Assembly: GCF_002865645.1 (NCBI RefSeq)
Contig: NW_020194684.1
Location: 2,485,030 to 2,549,029 of the forward strand
Source of the DNA: Hyaloscypha bicolor E
Lineage: Eukaryota > Ascomycota > Leotiomycetes > Helotiales > Hyaloscyphaceae
Length of the DNA: 64,000 nucleotides
Direction of reading: 5' to 3'
Positions 49,611 through 61,783 of the stretch are shown here, one piece after another. A program made the position numbers and the translations under genes. The first letter of the stretch is position 1; the number at the start of each line of letters is the position of its first letter. The notes beneath the pieces were generated by a model. It did no database searches. It saw only the letters and a list, made by a program, of their open reading frames with translations, and was not told where the DNA came from.

Positions 49611-49859
49611 TTCTCTAATTAAAATTAAGAAAGAAAATAAATTATTAAATTAACTTGCTATATATTTCTAGTATTAATTAAATATTATATAATTCTACTA
49701 AATAATAAATAGTTCAATAAATCCAAATAAAAGGCCTTTATATATTTTCGAATAATTTCCTTAAAGAAAATAGAAATATTCTTAAATAAATTATTTAAGC
49801 TTATTTAATCTTCTAATATCTGAGATTAAATAAAGAATAAATTTATAATAAAGCTTTAG

Positions 49860-50134
49860 TATTACGGGTATAGTATTTAGGGCTTAGAAAATAAAATAAA
49901 AGATTTCTTATAAAGGTAATTTAAAGCTAAAAAAAGAGAAAACTAGAATATAAAAAACTATAAGGAAATATATATATCTTATAATATACTAGTTCTAAAG
50001 AAACTTAGTTTTCTAAATATTTCTAGTATATTTCAAGTATATTTCTCTAATAAAGCAGCCGTATTATATATATCTAGAAAATATCTAGTATCTAGTTAAG
50101 TATTTCAGATATCAGATATCTAGAAATTATAATA
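49860..50134 (-). repeat. LTR, gypsy-3 family (copy B, 3' LTR in element orientation)
   Basis: 275 bp, homologous to copies at 5293, 56546 and 57487; contains GGGCTTAGAAAATAA and GATATCTAGAAATTATAATA. Confidence 0.6.
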
Positions 50135-52559
50135 TTATTCTTTTCTTTAAAATAAGTTCATTTTTAAGCTTTATAAAAGCTATTAATTTATTTAATTTTA
50201 TATTATTTTCTTTTCTAAAATAAACTAATATCTCGGATATAGATATTATATATAAAAGACTAGTATCTTTATTATTTAATTTAGAAGAATTTATTATTAT
50301 TTCTATATAGTTCTAAATAAATATTATTTTTTATATAATCTAGCTAATATTACAGGTTTTATAAAAGTTCTAATATATTAATATTAATATTATAAAAGCT
50401 TTATAAAACCAGGGAAATATTATTTAATACTAAAGCTAGATACTAAACTAGATTCTTATTTTAACTAATTTATTAAATTCTATACTTTAGCTTATTTCTT
50501 ACTAGCTTAATTATAATAACTCGTTTAATACTATATTCTTATTTACTATTCTCTAGTATTAATAAGAGCAGTTCCGGGTTTACTTAATTTAATAAAGAAT
50601 TCTAAAAGTTCTTTTATAGCTTTTCTATATAGAAAACTGGATATATCTTAATAGTTTCTAGTAGTTTTAGAAGAAATAAATAGCTATATTATTCTAGAAT
50701 CTCAAATAAGCCTTCTGTTTAATTCTCTAGTTTCTGGTTTAAATAATTAAATTTATAGTATTTTATACTTTATTTCCGACTTTAAAATTAATTAAATAGT
50801 AGTATTTATTAGCTTATATTATATATTATTCCTATATTTATTCTATATATTCTTAAGTAAATTACTATAATTTATATAATTAATTTATTAATACTTTAGC
50901 TTTATTTCTATTTAGTTTCTTTTTAGGTAAGCTAGCTTTAATAAGAAAGTTCTAGTCTAGAGAGATATAAGACTTATAGCTCTTTTTAATTATAAATAGA
51001 AACTAGTTAATAGTTTTATACTAAAAGAAGGCTTATTAATAATTAATTATAGTAATTTATTTATTTTAATTATTCTAGTAATAATTAATATATAAATATA
51101 ATCTCTAGTTAAAATATTAATTAATAATCTCTATTTATTTATTTAAAAGTAATTAGTTATTAAGAGCTTAAGCTTTATACTAATTCTTATATAGAATTCG
51201 CTTTAAAAATCGAATATAAATTAAAGTTTTTAATCTAATATAATTATTTCTAGAATATTTACTTAGTATATTATATAAAGTAAAAACAGAAATACTAGCT
51301 ATTTAATTATAATTATATCTTATATAAGAATTATAATTAGGTATTTAGATAAGTAATCTATAAATATAATAATTATATTATAGCCTAATTAGCTTTTTAA
51401 ATAGTTCTTAAAATTTATAATAATATATTACTAGAAGTAATTAGGAACTAGAAAGAAATAAAATAAATCAGGCTTTTTATTTCTAGATATATATAATTTC
51501 CTATAAATATAGTAATTACTATAGTATTAATTAATATCCTTATTTATAGATAACTAGTAATATTACTTTTTTAATAGCTAATAGAACTTTATATATTTGG
51601 ATATTTAAAAAGAAATTTATTATATATTTTATAAATTAGAATAGTCTATAAAAGTAGTTCGGGAATTATTTCGTTTTCTATAATATGAAATCTTTTATAA
51701 TATAAAAGAAAGTTGTTTTATAATATTTAGATATTATTTTTAGCTTGGGCTATTATATATAGCTTTTCTAGATCCGGTAATATATAATTATTTTATAGAA
51801 TCTTATTTATAAGTTATAAGCTATTATATTTAGTAGGAGTTTCTAATAGTATTTCTATAAGAGTAGCTATAATAAAGTTTATTAATAAAGCTTCTAAGAA
51901 AATATTTTCTTTTAGGGAAATTATATTTTTAATAAAAGTATTTTCCTCTAAAAAGTCTTTAGTATATATTTGGTTTTTAGAACCGAATTCCGAATTAAAT
52001 AAACTAATTATATAAAGTATTACTATAAGCTATAAGTTATAAATAATCTCCGGATTAATCTTATTTCTAAAAAGAAATATTTGAGTTTATAATTTCTTTT
52101 TAACCTGACTCTAAATATCTATTTATTTATTTAATTTTCTAGAATAATATATAAGCTTAAAATAATAATAAAATAAGAGCTCAGTTTATTTAGCTTATTA
52201 AAAAGAGAATTTCTTAGTAATTATAAAGTATTTTAAGATATAGTAATTAGAATAGACCTTAAAGAAAGTATTCTAAAGGCTCTTTAGCTTAGTTTTCTAT
52301 TTCTCTAATACTTATATTATAGTAAGTATTTTCTTATTATATATATATTATAATTAAACTTTACTAGAAGTATAATTTTAGAAAAATAAGCTATAGAATA
52401 CTAAAGGCCTATTTCTAGATTTTATTAAAAGAATAAGCTAGTAATTACTTTTTTAAATATATTTATTTCTATTATTATAAATAAATCTGAATTATAGTAT
52501 TATAAAACTAAAATAGAAATTATAGTTTTCTTTAAATAACTAAAAGCCTTTTAATATTA

Positions 52560-53400
52560 TTTAAATTATTTAAAGGAAATATTCTTTTTTATAAATAAAG
52601 TAAAAGGTCTAGTAATTTATTAATATTTTTAATAAAGTATTTATAGAAATTATAAAAGCCAAAAAAGAACTATATATCCTTAATTATTTTTAGAAATTAC
52701 TAGTTATATATTACTTTAACTTTATTAGAATTTATTTTAATACCAGATATAGAAATAATAAAGCCTAAATACTTTATATATATAACTTTAAATTCTGATT
52801 TCTTAATATTTATTTAGAGGCTAGTAAAATATAAATAGTCTAGTACTTTTTATATATACTATTTATATTTTACTAGATTCTTTAAATAAATAAAAATATT
52901 ATTAAGATATATTATATAAAAGTTATCTAGATATTTAAAAATTATATTATTTATATAGTATTAATATATAGCTAGGCTATTTATAAGGCCTTTCTAGAAA
53001 ATATTATATTTATATACTTTATAGTAAATATAAAATATTATTAGCTTCTAAGAATCCGGGTCTATAGCTATATAATAAAAAGCTTAGTAAATATCTAATT
53101 TAATATAAATTTTGGCTTTAGATAATTAATTTAAAGTCTTATTAATAAATAGAAAGAAATATTAATATTTTCGGGTAATATTATTTAAATAGCAGAAATT
53201 AATATAAAAGTATAAATCTCTATTTACTTTCTTTATAAAAAGAACTAGTAAAGTAAAAGAAGTCTAACTAGCTTTAATAAAGCTTTTAGCTAGATTATTT
53301 TCTAAGAAATATTTAATTTCTAAAAGCTCTTAAATAAATTATTACTAAAAGAAATTAATATTTAATACTTTTAGTTTCCTTTAAGCCTTTAATCTAAATC
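52560..53400 (-). pseudogene. Reverse transcriptase relic of gypsy-3
   Basis: Minus-strand translation around 53120-52980 reads AKIYIKLDIY, stop, AFYYIAIDPDS, stop, KLIIFYIYYKVYKYNIF, matching the gypsy RT series KLDIxxAFxxIxIDPDSxxLTTFxTRYGxYxYxVLPFGL. Stops fall at Gln, Glu or Trp positions. It differs from the RT relics of the other two gypsy elements. Confidence 0.65.
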
Positions 53401-55418
53401 TTATAATTATATAATTTATAAGAAAAAAGAATATTAGATTTCTTTTTAGAGAAAATAGAAATATATTTCTTAAGTTCTAAAGATAATATTTTCTATAATT
53501 ACTAAAGCTTTATTTCTCCCGGTTATTAATTCTTTAGGCCAGAAATAATTTCTTTTTTCCGAGTTTTAAGCTTCTTATTAATCTTATAAATAGAGATTTA
53601 ATTAATAATCTTTTTCTCTTAGCTATATAATTAAATATTATAGAAGTAAGAATAGCTAGATTTAATATTTGCTTTTTATTAAGAATCTTTTCTTGCTTTT
53701 TTAGCTTTTATTTAGGTATTATATCTTAATTAGGCTATAGAAACTTCTTTTTTATAGTCTTATATAATTCTCTTTAATTAGTCTAAAAAAAAAAGACTAT
53801 TTTAAAATAAAAGATTTCTAGAAATAGCTTATAATAAAATCTTATTAATTAGTATTCTTTTAATATTTCTTATTAAATTACTTCTTTAGCTATTATTATA
53901 AAATACTAATAATATAACCAAATTATATAGATTTAGGCTTATTTTTTAATTATATAAGCCTATATTTTCTATAATTAATTAAAATATTAATATATATTAT
54001 TTATTTTCTATTAAGAATAATATTATAATCTTTAAAATTTAGGATAATTATAGGTATATTAATACTTTATTTATTAATTAGAAATAAGACTTTTATATAT
54101 TTCTTAGTAAACTTAGCTAGCTTTTTATTAAAACTATATATAATATAAAATAAGAAAAAGAATTATGGTTTTATTTCTAAGAATTACTTTATAAGCTAAA
54201 TAAGCTTTATATTAATAAAAATATAATTATTAATTCTAGTATTAATAAAGGAAAAAGACTTAATTCCTAATTTATTTATACTAATAATATAAAGTATTAT
54301 AAAAGTATTTTCTTTTATTAGATAAATTAAGTTAATCTTTACTAAATCTATATTATAAGCTTCTAAAATAAAAACTTTCTTTAGAAATACTTATTTCCTA
54401 GTTTTATATTATAATTAGAACTCGAATTTTTCGAATATTTTATTAAAATAATATATTCTAGTAAAATAAGAACTAAGCCTAGCTTAATTCTAGAAAAAGC
54501 TATTTTAATTTCTTTATTATATAGAACCGGATAATATTTAATATAATAGCCAAACTTATTATAGTTAAAGTATTTAATAATTAAGAAATCCTTAATCTTT
54601 ATAAGATATTATTTATATTTATAAGAGAATATATACTTAATAAAAGTAATTAATATAGCCTTTTTAGGCTTTTTCTTAAAAGTATATTTCTTAGAAATAT
54701 ATAGAGATATAGTACTAGAAATAAACTTAACTAGAATAGCTTTTATTTTCTTATATTTTTTAGTTTTCTTATATATAGCCTTAATTTACTAATTATTAAT
54801 AATATAGTATTAAGTAAAGCAAGTAATATTAATAGAAGAATTATTATAGTATATATATACTAATTCCTAAAGTTTTAATAGAAGCTTCTTATTTAGTTTA
54901 TATTTAATATCTTAAAAACTAATATTATTTTTTATAAATAGTTATAAAAAAAGAATATAGAATTCCTAAAATATTTAACTAAAGTATATCTAAAATTTAC
55001 TAAAGTTATAATAAGTATTCTATATTTTATTAGAATTAGAATATAGCTTTTTTAGATAAAAATAGAACTCTAAAAGCTAATAGTACTAATTTAAACTATT
55101 TTTATTTATATAAGAGTTAGTTAGAATAAGAATATTACTAGTAAGTTTACTAGAAATATAAATAATTTTAAGATTCTTTTAAAAATATAAATTAGTATTT
55201 CCTTATAGCTTATTCTTAATCTAAACTAGCTAGTTATTAAAAATAATATAATCTCTAATAAAGAGAATTAGATCTAGAAGCTTAGTAATTCTAGTATTTT
55301 TAAAAGAAGTATAAAATATAAGAAATTCTAGATAGAAATAAATAAGAAATAATTCGGAATTCTTTTAAAAGAAATTTGAAATAGCTAGAATAAATAAAAT
55401 AGAAATAGTTAAAGCTAC

Positions 55419-55718
55419 TGTAATGGGGATTTGATTATTATATGGATTTCGGACCATATATAGGCGTTGGATGCGTGGGTGGAGGTAAAGAGGGTAGGAA
55501 GCTAAATAAGTAGAAGTAATAATCTTAAGACTCTTAGTACCAGTAATGAAATAATACGAATGGTCAAAAATAAGGGGCTCCGAAGGTTAATGTATTGGGA
55601 AGGCTAATCGTACGTATGGACGGAGGTCTTATGCAACCCCTTAAACTAGCGCCAGTATGCCTGGGAAGCAGGACACGTGACGGTAGTTACGGGACAAGAG
55701 AGAAAAAACCCTACTATA
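55419..55718 (+). repeat. Solo LTR, about 300 bp, little mutated
   Basis: A GC-normal insertion starting TGTAATGGGGATTTG and ending ACCCTACTATA, flanked by CTAC on both sides (55415-55418 and 55719-55722; a 5-bp reading CTACT is equally possible). The parallel sequence at about 4470 lacks it, which shows a precise empty site. No coding content. Orientation is arbitrary. Confidence 0.75.
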
Positions 55719-56545
55719 CTACTATAAGCTAATTTACTATAGCTATATAGTATTTAATATTATTCTCGAGTTTAATATTATAAAGCTTAATATTCTCAAG
55801 AATAGCTTTATTATAACTATAAATATTCTTATATAAAATAATTCTTTAGATATTTTTCTAATAGCTTTTTATAATAATATTAATATCTAAAAGTAAGATA
55901 TTAGATTTCTTAGTTTATTTATATAACTTTCTAGTAATAATATAATTATTAGTTTCTAGAAGCTTTATAATAAAAGTAAAAAATTCTATTTCTATAAACT
56001 TATTTATAAATTTTCTAGAAATACTAATAAGATATTTAATTTAAAAAGAGCTATTAATAAAATAACCTGAATTAGTAAAAGCTTTATTAGAAGCCTTAAT
56101 AGAAATTAATATAATTTCTAATTATATAATATTTTAGGAAATTAATCTATTATATTTTTCTTCTATTATATTTTTTCTAATAATCTTATTACTAATATAT
56201 ATATAAGACCTATAAGATTATAGGATAAGGCTTAAAAGTAATAATTAGATTACTAGCCTATAAGTATCTATTATTTTAGAATTTAATTAAAAGATAGCCT
56301 TTATTTAAGATTTTTTAATTTTCGGGTTTTTAGAAAGATTTCTAATATATTATTAATCTATATTTATAAAAATATAAATATTTGATTTCTTTAAAAATTC
56401 TAAAGCTTTTTGCTTTTATTATTCTAAAGTCTATTACTTATATTTCTAAGGTTCTATTATTTTAGTAATACTTATATTACTAATAGTTCTAAATTAGTTT
56501 ATTTGAAATTCTTTATAGAATTAAAAAAAAGTAAATTTTAAATAT

Positions 56546-56808
56546 TATTATAAATATAGTATTTAGGACTTAGAAAATAAGATAGAAAGTTTTTTATAAA
56601 GACGATTTAAAGCTAAGGAAAAGAAAACTAAAATATAGAAAACTATAAGAAAATATATATATCCTATAATATACTAGTTTTAAAAAGGCTTAGTTTTCTA
56701 TATATTTCTAATATATTTCTTTAGTAAAATAGTTATATTATATATATTTAGGAAATATCTAATATTTAGTAAGGTATTTTAGATACCGGATATCTGGAAA
56801 TTATAATA
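56546..56808 (-). repeat. LTR, gypsy-3 family (copy C)
   Basis: 263 bp, with GATACCGGATATCTGG near its right edge; homologous to copies A, B and D. Confidence 0.6.
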
Positions 56809-57760
56809 TTTATAATAATATTAATATCTAAGAATAAAATATTGGATTTTTTAATCTATTTATATAATTCTCTAGTAATAATATAGTTATTAGTTTCTAA
56901 AAGCTTTATAATAAAAGTAAAAAATTCTATTTTTATAGATTTATTTATAAATTCTTTAGAAATACTAATAAGATATTTAGTTTAGAAAAAGCTACTAATA
57001 AAATAACCTAAACTAGTAAGAGCTTTATTAGAAGCCTTAATAAAAGTTAATATAATTTCTAATTATATAATATTCTAGAAAATTAATTTATTATATTTTT
57101 CTTTTATTATATTCTTTTTAGTAATCTTATTACTAGTATATATATAAGATCTATAAGATTACAAAATAAGGCTTAAAAGTAATAGTCAGATTACTAGCCT
57201 ATAAATATCTATTATTCTAGAACTTAATTAAAAAATAGCCTTTATTTAAGGTTTTTTTAATTTTCGGGTTTTTGGAAAAAGTTTCTAATATATTACTAAT
57301 ATATATTTATAAAAATATAAATACCTAATTTCTTTAAGAATTTTAAAGCTTTTTGCTTTTATTATTCTAAAATCTATTACTTATATTTTTAAGATTCTAT
57401 TATTTTAGTAATACTTATATTACTAATAATTCTAAATTAGTTTATTTGAATTTTTTTATAAAATTAAAAAAGTAAATTTTAAATATTATTATAAATATAA
57501 TATTTAAGGTTTAGAAAGTAAGATAAAAGGTTTTTTATAAAAATAATTTAAAGTTAAGAAAAAGAAAACTAGAATATAAAAAGCTATAAGGAAATATATA
57601 TATTCTATAATATATTAGTTTTAAAAAAGCTTAGCTTTCTAAATATTTCTAGTATATTTCAAATATATTTCCTTAATAAAGTAGCTATATTATATATATC
57701 TAAGAGATATCTAGTATCTAATAAGATATTTTAAATATTAGATATCTAGAAATTATAATA
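56809..57760 (-). repeat. Tandem duplication of gypsy-3 leader plus LTR (copy D at 57487-57760)
   Basis: 56809-57760 repeats about 55870-56808 in the same orientation: a 680-bp leader segment followed by a 274-bp LTR. Differences are mainly transitions. On the minus strand the order is therefore LTR, leader, LTR, leader, gag. It may reflect unequal recombination or a second insertion. Confidence 0.55.
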
Positions 57761-57769
57761 GAAAAAATA

Positions 57770-58763
57770 AAAATAAATAAAAATAAAAAAAAGTAAACTA
57801 AATAAGTAAAAAATATAATAAATATAAAATATAAAAAATATAAAAAAAATATAAAAAAAAAAAAAGAAAAAAAGAGAGAAGAAAAGAAAATAAAAGAAGA
57901 AAAAAGAGAAGAAAAAAAGAGAAAAAAAGAGAAATAAACTAAAAAATAGATTTATAAACTAGTTAAAAAGTAAATATAAATATTATAATAATTATTAGTT
58001 TTAATTTTAAAATAAGTAAGATTTAAAAAGGCTTAATAAATAAAAAAGAAAGCTTTATAAATTTATAAAATAGCTAGAGAATTTATAAACAAAAAAGAAA
58101 GCTTTATAGATTTACAAAAATAAAAAAAAGTTTTATAAATAAAAATAAGGCTTAGAAAAACTTATAAAAGAAAGAGAGTTTTATAAATATAAATAAAATT
58201 TAGAAAAATTTATAAAAGAAAAGAAAGAATTCTATAAATAAAAATAAGGCTTAGAAAAATTTATAAAAAAGAAAAAAAGTTTTATAAATAGAAATAAGGC
58301 TTTAGAGAAAGTTATAGATAAGAGTATAAGTAATAAGAAGCTTATAAAAATAAATAAGATTTAAAAAAGCTTATAAATATAATATATAAAATAAAAAGTT
58401 AAATATTTAAATAATAGCTCTTAAAAATTAATTTCTTTTATATTTATATATTATATTAATATAAGCTTATAAATATAATATAGTTAGCTATATTTAAGAA
58501 AAAGACTTAAAAGAGCTTATAAAAGAAAAAAGAAAGCTTTATAAATATAATTAGAAAATATTATAATTTATAAAAAGAAAAAAAAAGCTTTATAAATAAA
58601 TATAAAACTTAGAAAATTTATAAATAATAATAAAGTTTTATTATAAAAAAATTATATAATTTTTTAATTTCGAATTAAAATTAAAATTAAATTAAAAACT
58701 AGCTCTAAAGCTTATATAAGGCTATTAAACTTAAATTTTAATAAAGCGGCTCTAATTTTATTT
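57770..58763 (+). repeat. 1-kb direct repeat, copy 1 (strongly A-enriched)
   Basis: Starts in a purine tract and continues through degenerate units of about 55-60 bp built on AGCTTTATAAATA and AAGGCTTAGAAAA, ending near TAAAGCGGCTCTAATTTTAT. Matches 59845-60838 in order along its length. Nearly all differences replace G with A in this copy. No coding content. Confidence 0.65.
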
Positions 58764-58792
58764 ATATAATAATTATATTAAATTTATAAAAA

Positions 58793-58965
58793 ACTTTTTT
58801 TATTATATAATTCTTTTTTATTATATAATTCTTTTTTATTATATAATTCTTTTATTATATAATTCTTTTTTATTATATAATTCTTTTTTATTATATAATT
58901 CTTTTTTATTATATAATTCTTTTTTATTATTATAATTCTTTTTTATTATATAATTCTTTTCTATT
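58793..58965 (+). repeat. 18-bp tandem repeat
   Basis: About nine units of TTTTTTATTATATAATTC, two of them shortened. Confidence 0.85.
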
Positions 58966-58994
58966 TATATAGAAATATTAAAAGCTTCTTTAAA

Positions 58995-59150
58995 AGCTTT
59001 ATTATATATTTTATATTTTATATTTATATTTTATATTTATATTTTATATTTTATATTTTATATTTTATATTTTATATTTTATATTTTATATTTTATATTT
59101 TATATTTTATATTTTATATTTTATATTTTATATTTTATATTTATAATATT
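58995..59150 (+). repeat. 8-bp tandem repeat
   Basis: Near-perfect array of TTTTATAT of roughly 17 units, possibly extended by slippage. Confidence 0.85.
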
Positions 59151-59844
59151 TTAATTAAATTAATTCTATTATTCTAAATATTACTATTTTTAGTTAATTT
59201 TCTAGTTCTTTTTTAAAAATAACTAGTAAACTATAATATATAGTTTTTATTTTAAATAATAAACTTTATATTATATATTAATTTAGGAATAAAAGATAGA
59301 AAAAAAGAAAAAAAGCAAGCTATAAATAAGTTAATAGATTTATTTATAAATAAGCTAACTTTTCTAGAGCTATAAATTTATTATTTAAGCTATTTATAAT
59401 TTTATAATCTCGGCTATTTTCTTATTTATAAATTCTATTATTACTAGAATTTAAAAATAAAGTATTATTAAACTCTAATAACTTATATTTCAAATTCTTT
59501 CCTAATTTAAACTAAGCTTATAAATTATATTTAATACTAGTAATAAGCTACTAGGAAAATAAAGAAAGAATTTACTAAATACTAAATAATTATAATTAAT
59601 AATTATATCTAGAAACTAATTTAAGAAAAAAAGCAGAAGCTCTAGAACTAGTAGTAATAATATAAGAATAGAAAGGCAAAGAGAAGAATTTAGAAAATAG
59701 AAAGTAAAGAGTAAATAAGGGAATTATAGGTATAAAAAGGCTAGTTTCTAGAAAAGGGGAAATTTAAGATATAATAGAAAGCAAGAGAGAAGAAATAGTA
59801 AAAAGCAAGTAAGAGATTAAAGGAAAAGAATAGAGAAAGAAGGA
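59151..59844. other. AT-rich to purine-rich spacer, no gene seen
   Basis: AT-rich, becoming purine-rich (AAAAAGCAAGTAAGAG-like words) from about 59640. Lies between the two 1-kb direct repeats. Confidence 0.4.
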
Positions 59845-60838
59845 AAATAAAAAAAATAGAGAGAAGTAGACTAAGTAAGTAGAAAGGAAAAAAAGGAAAG
59901 GAAAAAAGAAAAGAGGGAGAGAAAAGAGAAAGAAGACAAAGAGGAAAAAGAGAAAGAGGCAGACTAAAGAATAAGCTTGCGAATTAGTAGAGAGGCAAGT
60001 AAAGGAAATATATATAGATAAATATAGATAAATATAAATATTATAATAATTATTAGTTTTAATTCCAGGGCAAATAAAGCTTGGAAGGACTTAATAAATA
60101 AGAAAGGAAGCTCTATAGGCTTATAAAATGGCTAGAGAATTTACAGGCAAGAGAGAGAGCTTTACGGGCCCGTAAAAGGAAAGAAAGAGCCCTATAAGTA
60201 GGAGTGAGGCTTGGGAGAGCCCGTAAGAGGGAGAGAGCTTTACAGGTATAAATGAGACTTGGGAGGGTCTATAGGAGGAAAGAAAGGGCTCTATAAGTAA
60301 GAGTAAGGCTTAAAAGGGTTTATAAGAGAAAAGAAAGAACTTTATAGGTAGAAATAAAGCTTTAGAGGAAGTTATAGGCGAGAGTACGGGTAATAAGGGG
60401 CTTATAAGGGCAAGTGAGGTTTAAGAGAGCCTATAAGTATAGTATATAAAGCAAAAAGCTAAATATTTAAATAAAAGCTCTTAAAAATTAATTTCTTTTA
60501 TATTTATATATTATATTAGTACGAGCTTGCGAGTATAATATGGCTAGCTATATTTAAGAAAAAGGTTTTATAAGTAAAAGGCTTAAAAGGGCTTATAAAA
60601 GAAAAGAGAGAGCTTTATAGATATAATTAGGGAATATTATAGTTTATAAAGAAAAAGAAAGAGCTTTATAATAAGTATAAGGCTTAGAAGGCCTATAAGT
60701 AATAATAGAGCTCTATTATAAGGAAGTTATATAACTCTCTTAATCTTAAATCAAGATTAGAGTAAAATTAAAGACTAGCCCCGGAGCTTATATAGGGCCG
60801 CCAGGCTTGAATTTTAGTAAAGCGGCCCTAATTTTATT
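59845..60838 (+). repeat. 1-kb direct repeat, copy 2 (GC-richer)
   Basis: Same series as 57770-58763 but retaining G and C: purine tract, then imperfect units containing GAGAGAGCTTTACAGG and AGGCTTGGGAGAGCC, ending TAAAGCGGCCCTAATTTTAT. If these are LTRs, the interior would be only about 1.1 kb. No coding content. Confidence 0.65.
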
Positions 60839-60898
60839 AAGTCTAGATAGCTATATAATAGCTAGTATATGCCTATATAATACTAAATTACTATTTAT

Positions 60899-61276
60899 TA
60901 TTGAAATTAGGGGCCTAAGGCCCCTAATAGGCTTAGTAAGCCCTGGAATAGAGCCTTAGGGATTATATACTAATGAAATAGAGCCTTAAGGGCTATATAC
61001 TAATAGGACTTAAGCTATAGGCTTATTACTAAAGTAGATTATGCCCTATAAGGTTAATATAGGGCATAATATACCCTATAAGGCTAAATCGGTTTAGCTG
61101 AGGTTAAATGGTTTAGTATAAGGCTCTCTGGTTTAGGGGTTTAGTATATATAACTTAGGGGGTTCAGGGCTATATATACGGGCTACTTACTACTATAGAA
61201 TAGTAGTTAATTCATTACGTTTTACTTGGTTTACATTGCAAGCACGTGACCCTAGCTTTACTTAGCTAGTTCAATA
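60899..61276 (+). repeat. Solo LTR, same family as 22676-23025
   Basis: 378 bp, starting TATTGAAATTAGGGG and ending TAGTTCAATA (TG/CA mutated to TA/TA). Flanks TTTAT (60894-60898) and CCTAT (61277-61281) fit a duplication CCTAT with two C-to-T changes on the left. It is 28 bp longer than the other copy because of an internal duplication of AATAGAGCCTTA...TATACTAATG. Orientation is arbitrary. Confidence 0.8.
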
Positions 61277-61783
61277 CCTATTAGCTCATTATTTAATGTT
61301 TGGTGGGCGGTCGCAGCGGCTATGCGTTATTATCGGCCTCGTGGTTTTCTTAAGTGTCCCTAAGCGAACTAGCCCGGTCTTAAATTTATATAGTGAGAGT
61401 CCTTTCCCATCTAATACTTTAAGAAAACAATTAATTAAGAATCCAACCTAGTACAGAAGTCCTGTCCTACACCGCGATTTAATAGGAGGAGAAGCGTAGC
61501 ACAGCATACAGCAGCAATCAACCCCACCCATATGCCACAGTCAAAGGCCAGAGAAGTCCATTTGCATTTAAGCTATCCCTCATTCAACTAGCGTACATGC
61601 ATTGCCCAACACGTCATAATCATATCAGGCTCCAGTTCGTCGTTTGGGCTTCACTACATATATACCTGAGGACCTACCCTTGAGACTGATGGCCCCAGGA
61701 AGAGCGTAAAGTTCTCCATCTTTTGATAAACTAGAATTAGAGTCGTCGCATTCTGCAGAAATCCTTGCACGTAAGACCTCTCA
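61277..61783. promoter_or_regulatory. Upstream region of the DUF2235 gene, no gene seen
   Basis: About 500 bp of normal composition between the solo LTR and the ATG at 61784. No core promoter element identified with confidence. Confidence 0.35.

Larger units (their letters stand above)
30431..49859 (-). mobile_element. Old minus-strand Ty3/gypsy element (gypsy-2), split by copia
   Basis: The AT-rich blocks 30431-34688 and 48108-49859 flank the copia element and share its target duplication, so they were one sequence before that insertion. On the minus strand the right block reads as a degraded gypsy reverse transcriptase at about 49610-49230. The left block would hold integrase and the 3' end, but is too mutated to read with certainty. 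The right end is cut by the LTR starting at 49860. No LTRs of its own were identified. Confidence 0.5.
49860..56808 (-). mobile_element. Ty3/gypsy element on the minus strand (gypsy-3)
   Basis: LTRs at 49860-50134 and 56546-56808 bound an interior whose minus strand reads as a gypsy RT around 53400-52560, with the presumed gag/leader side to the right. Flanks TTTAG and TTTAT do not match exactly, so the target duplication is unproven. The element carries a fresh solo LTR at 55419-55718 in its leader/gag part. Every frame is full of stops. Confidence 0.65.

Noticed and set aside
58793..59150. CRISPR array
   Set aside because: The repeats are contiguous tandem units without unique spacers, in a eukaryotic context.
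30431..60838. Centromere
   Set aside because: AT-rich nested retroelements would fit, but nothing in sequence alone separates this from an ordinary RIP isochore; CENP-A mapping would decide.
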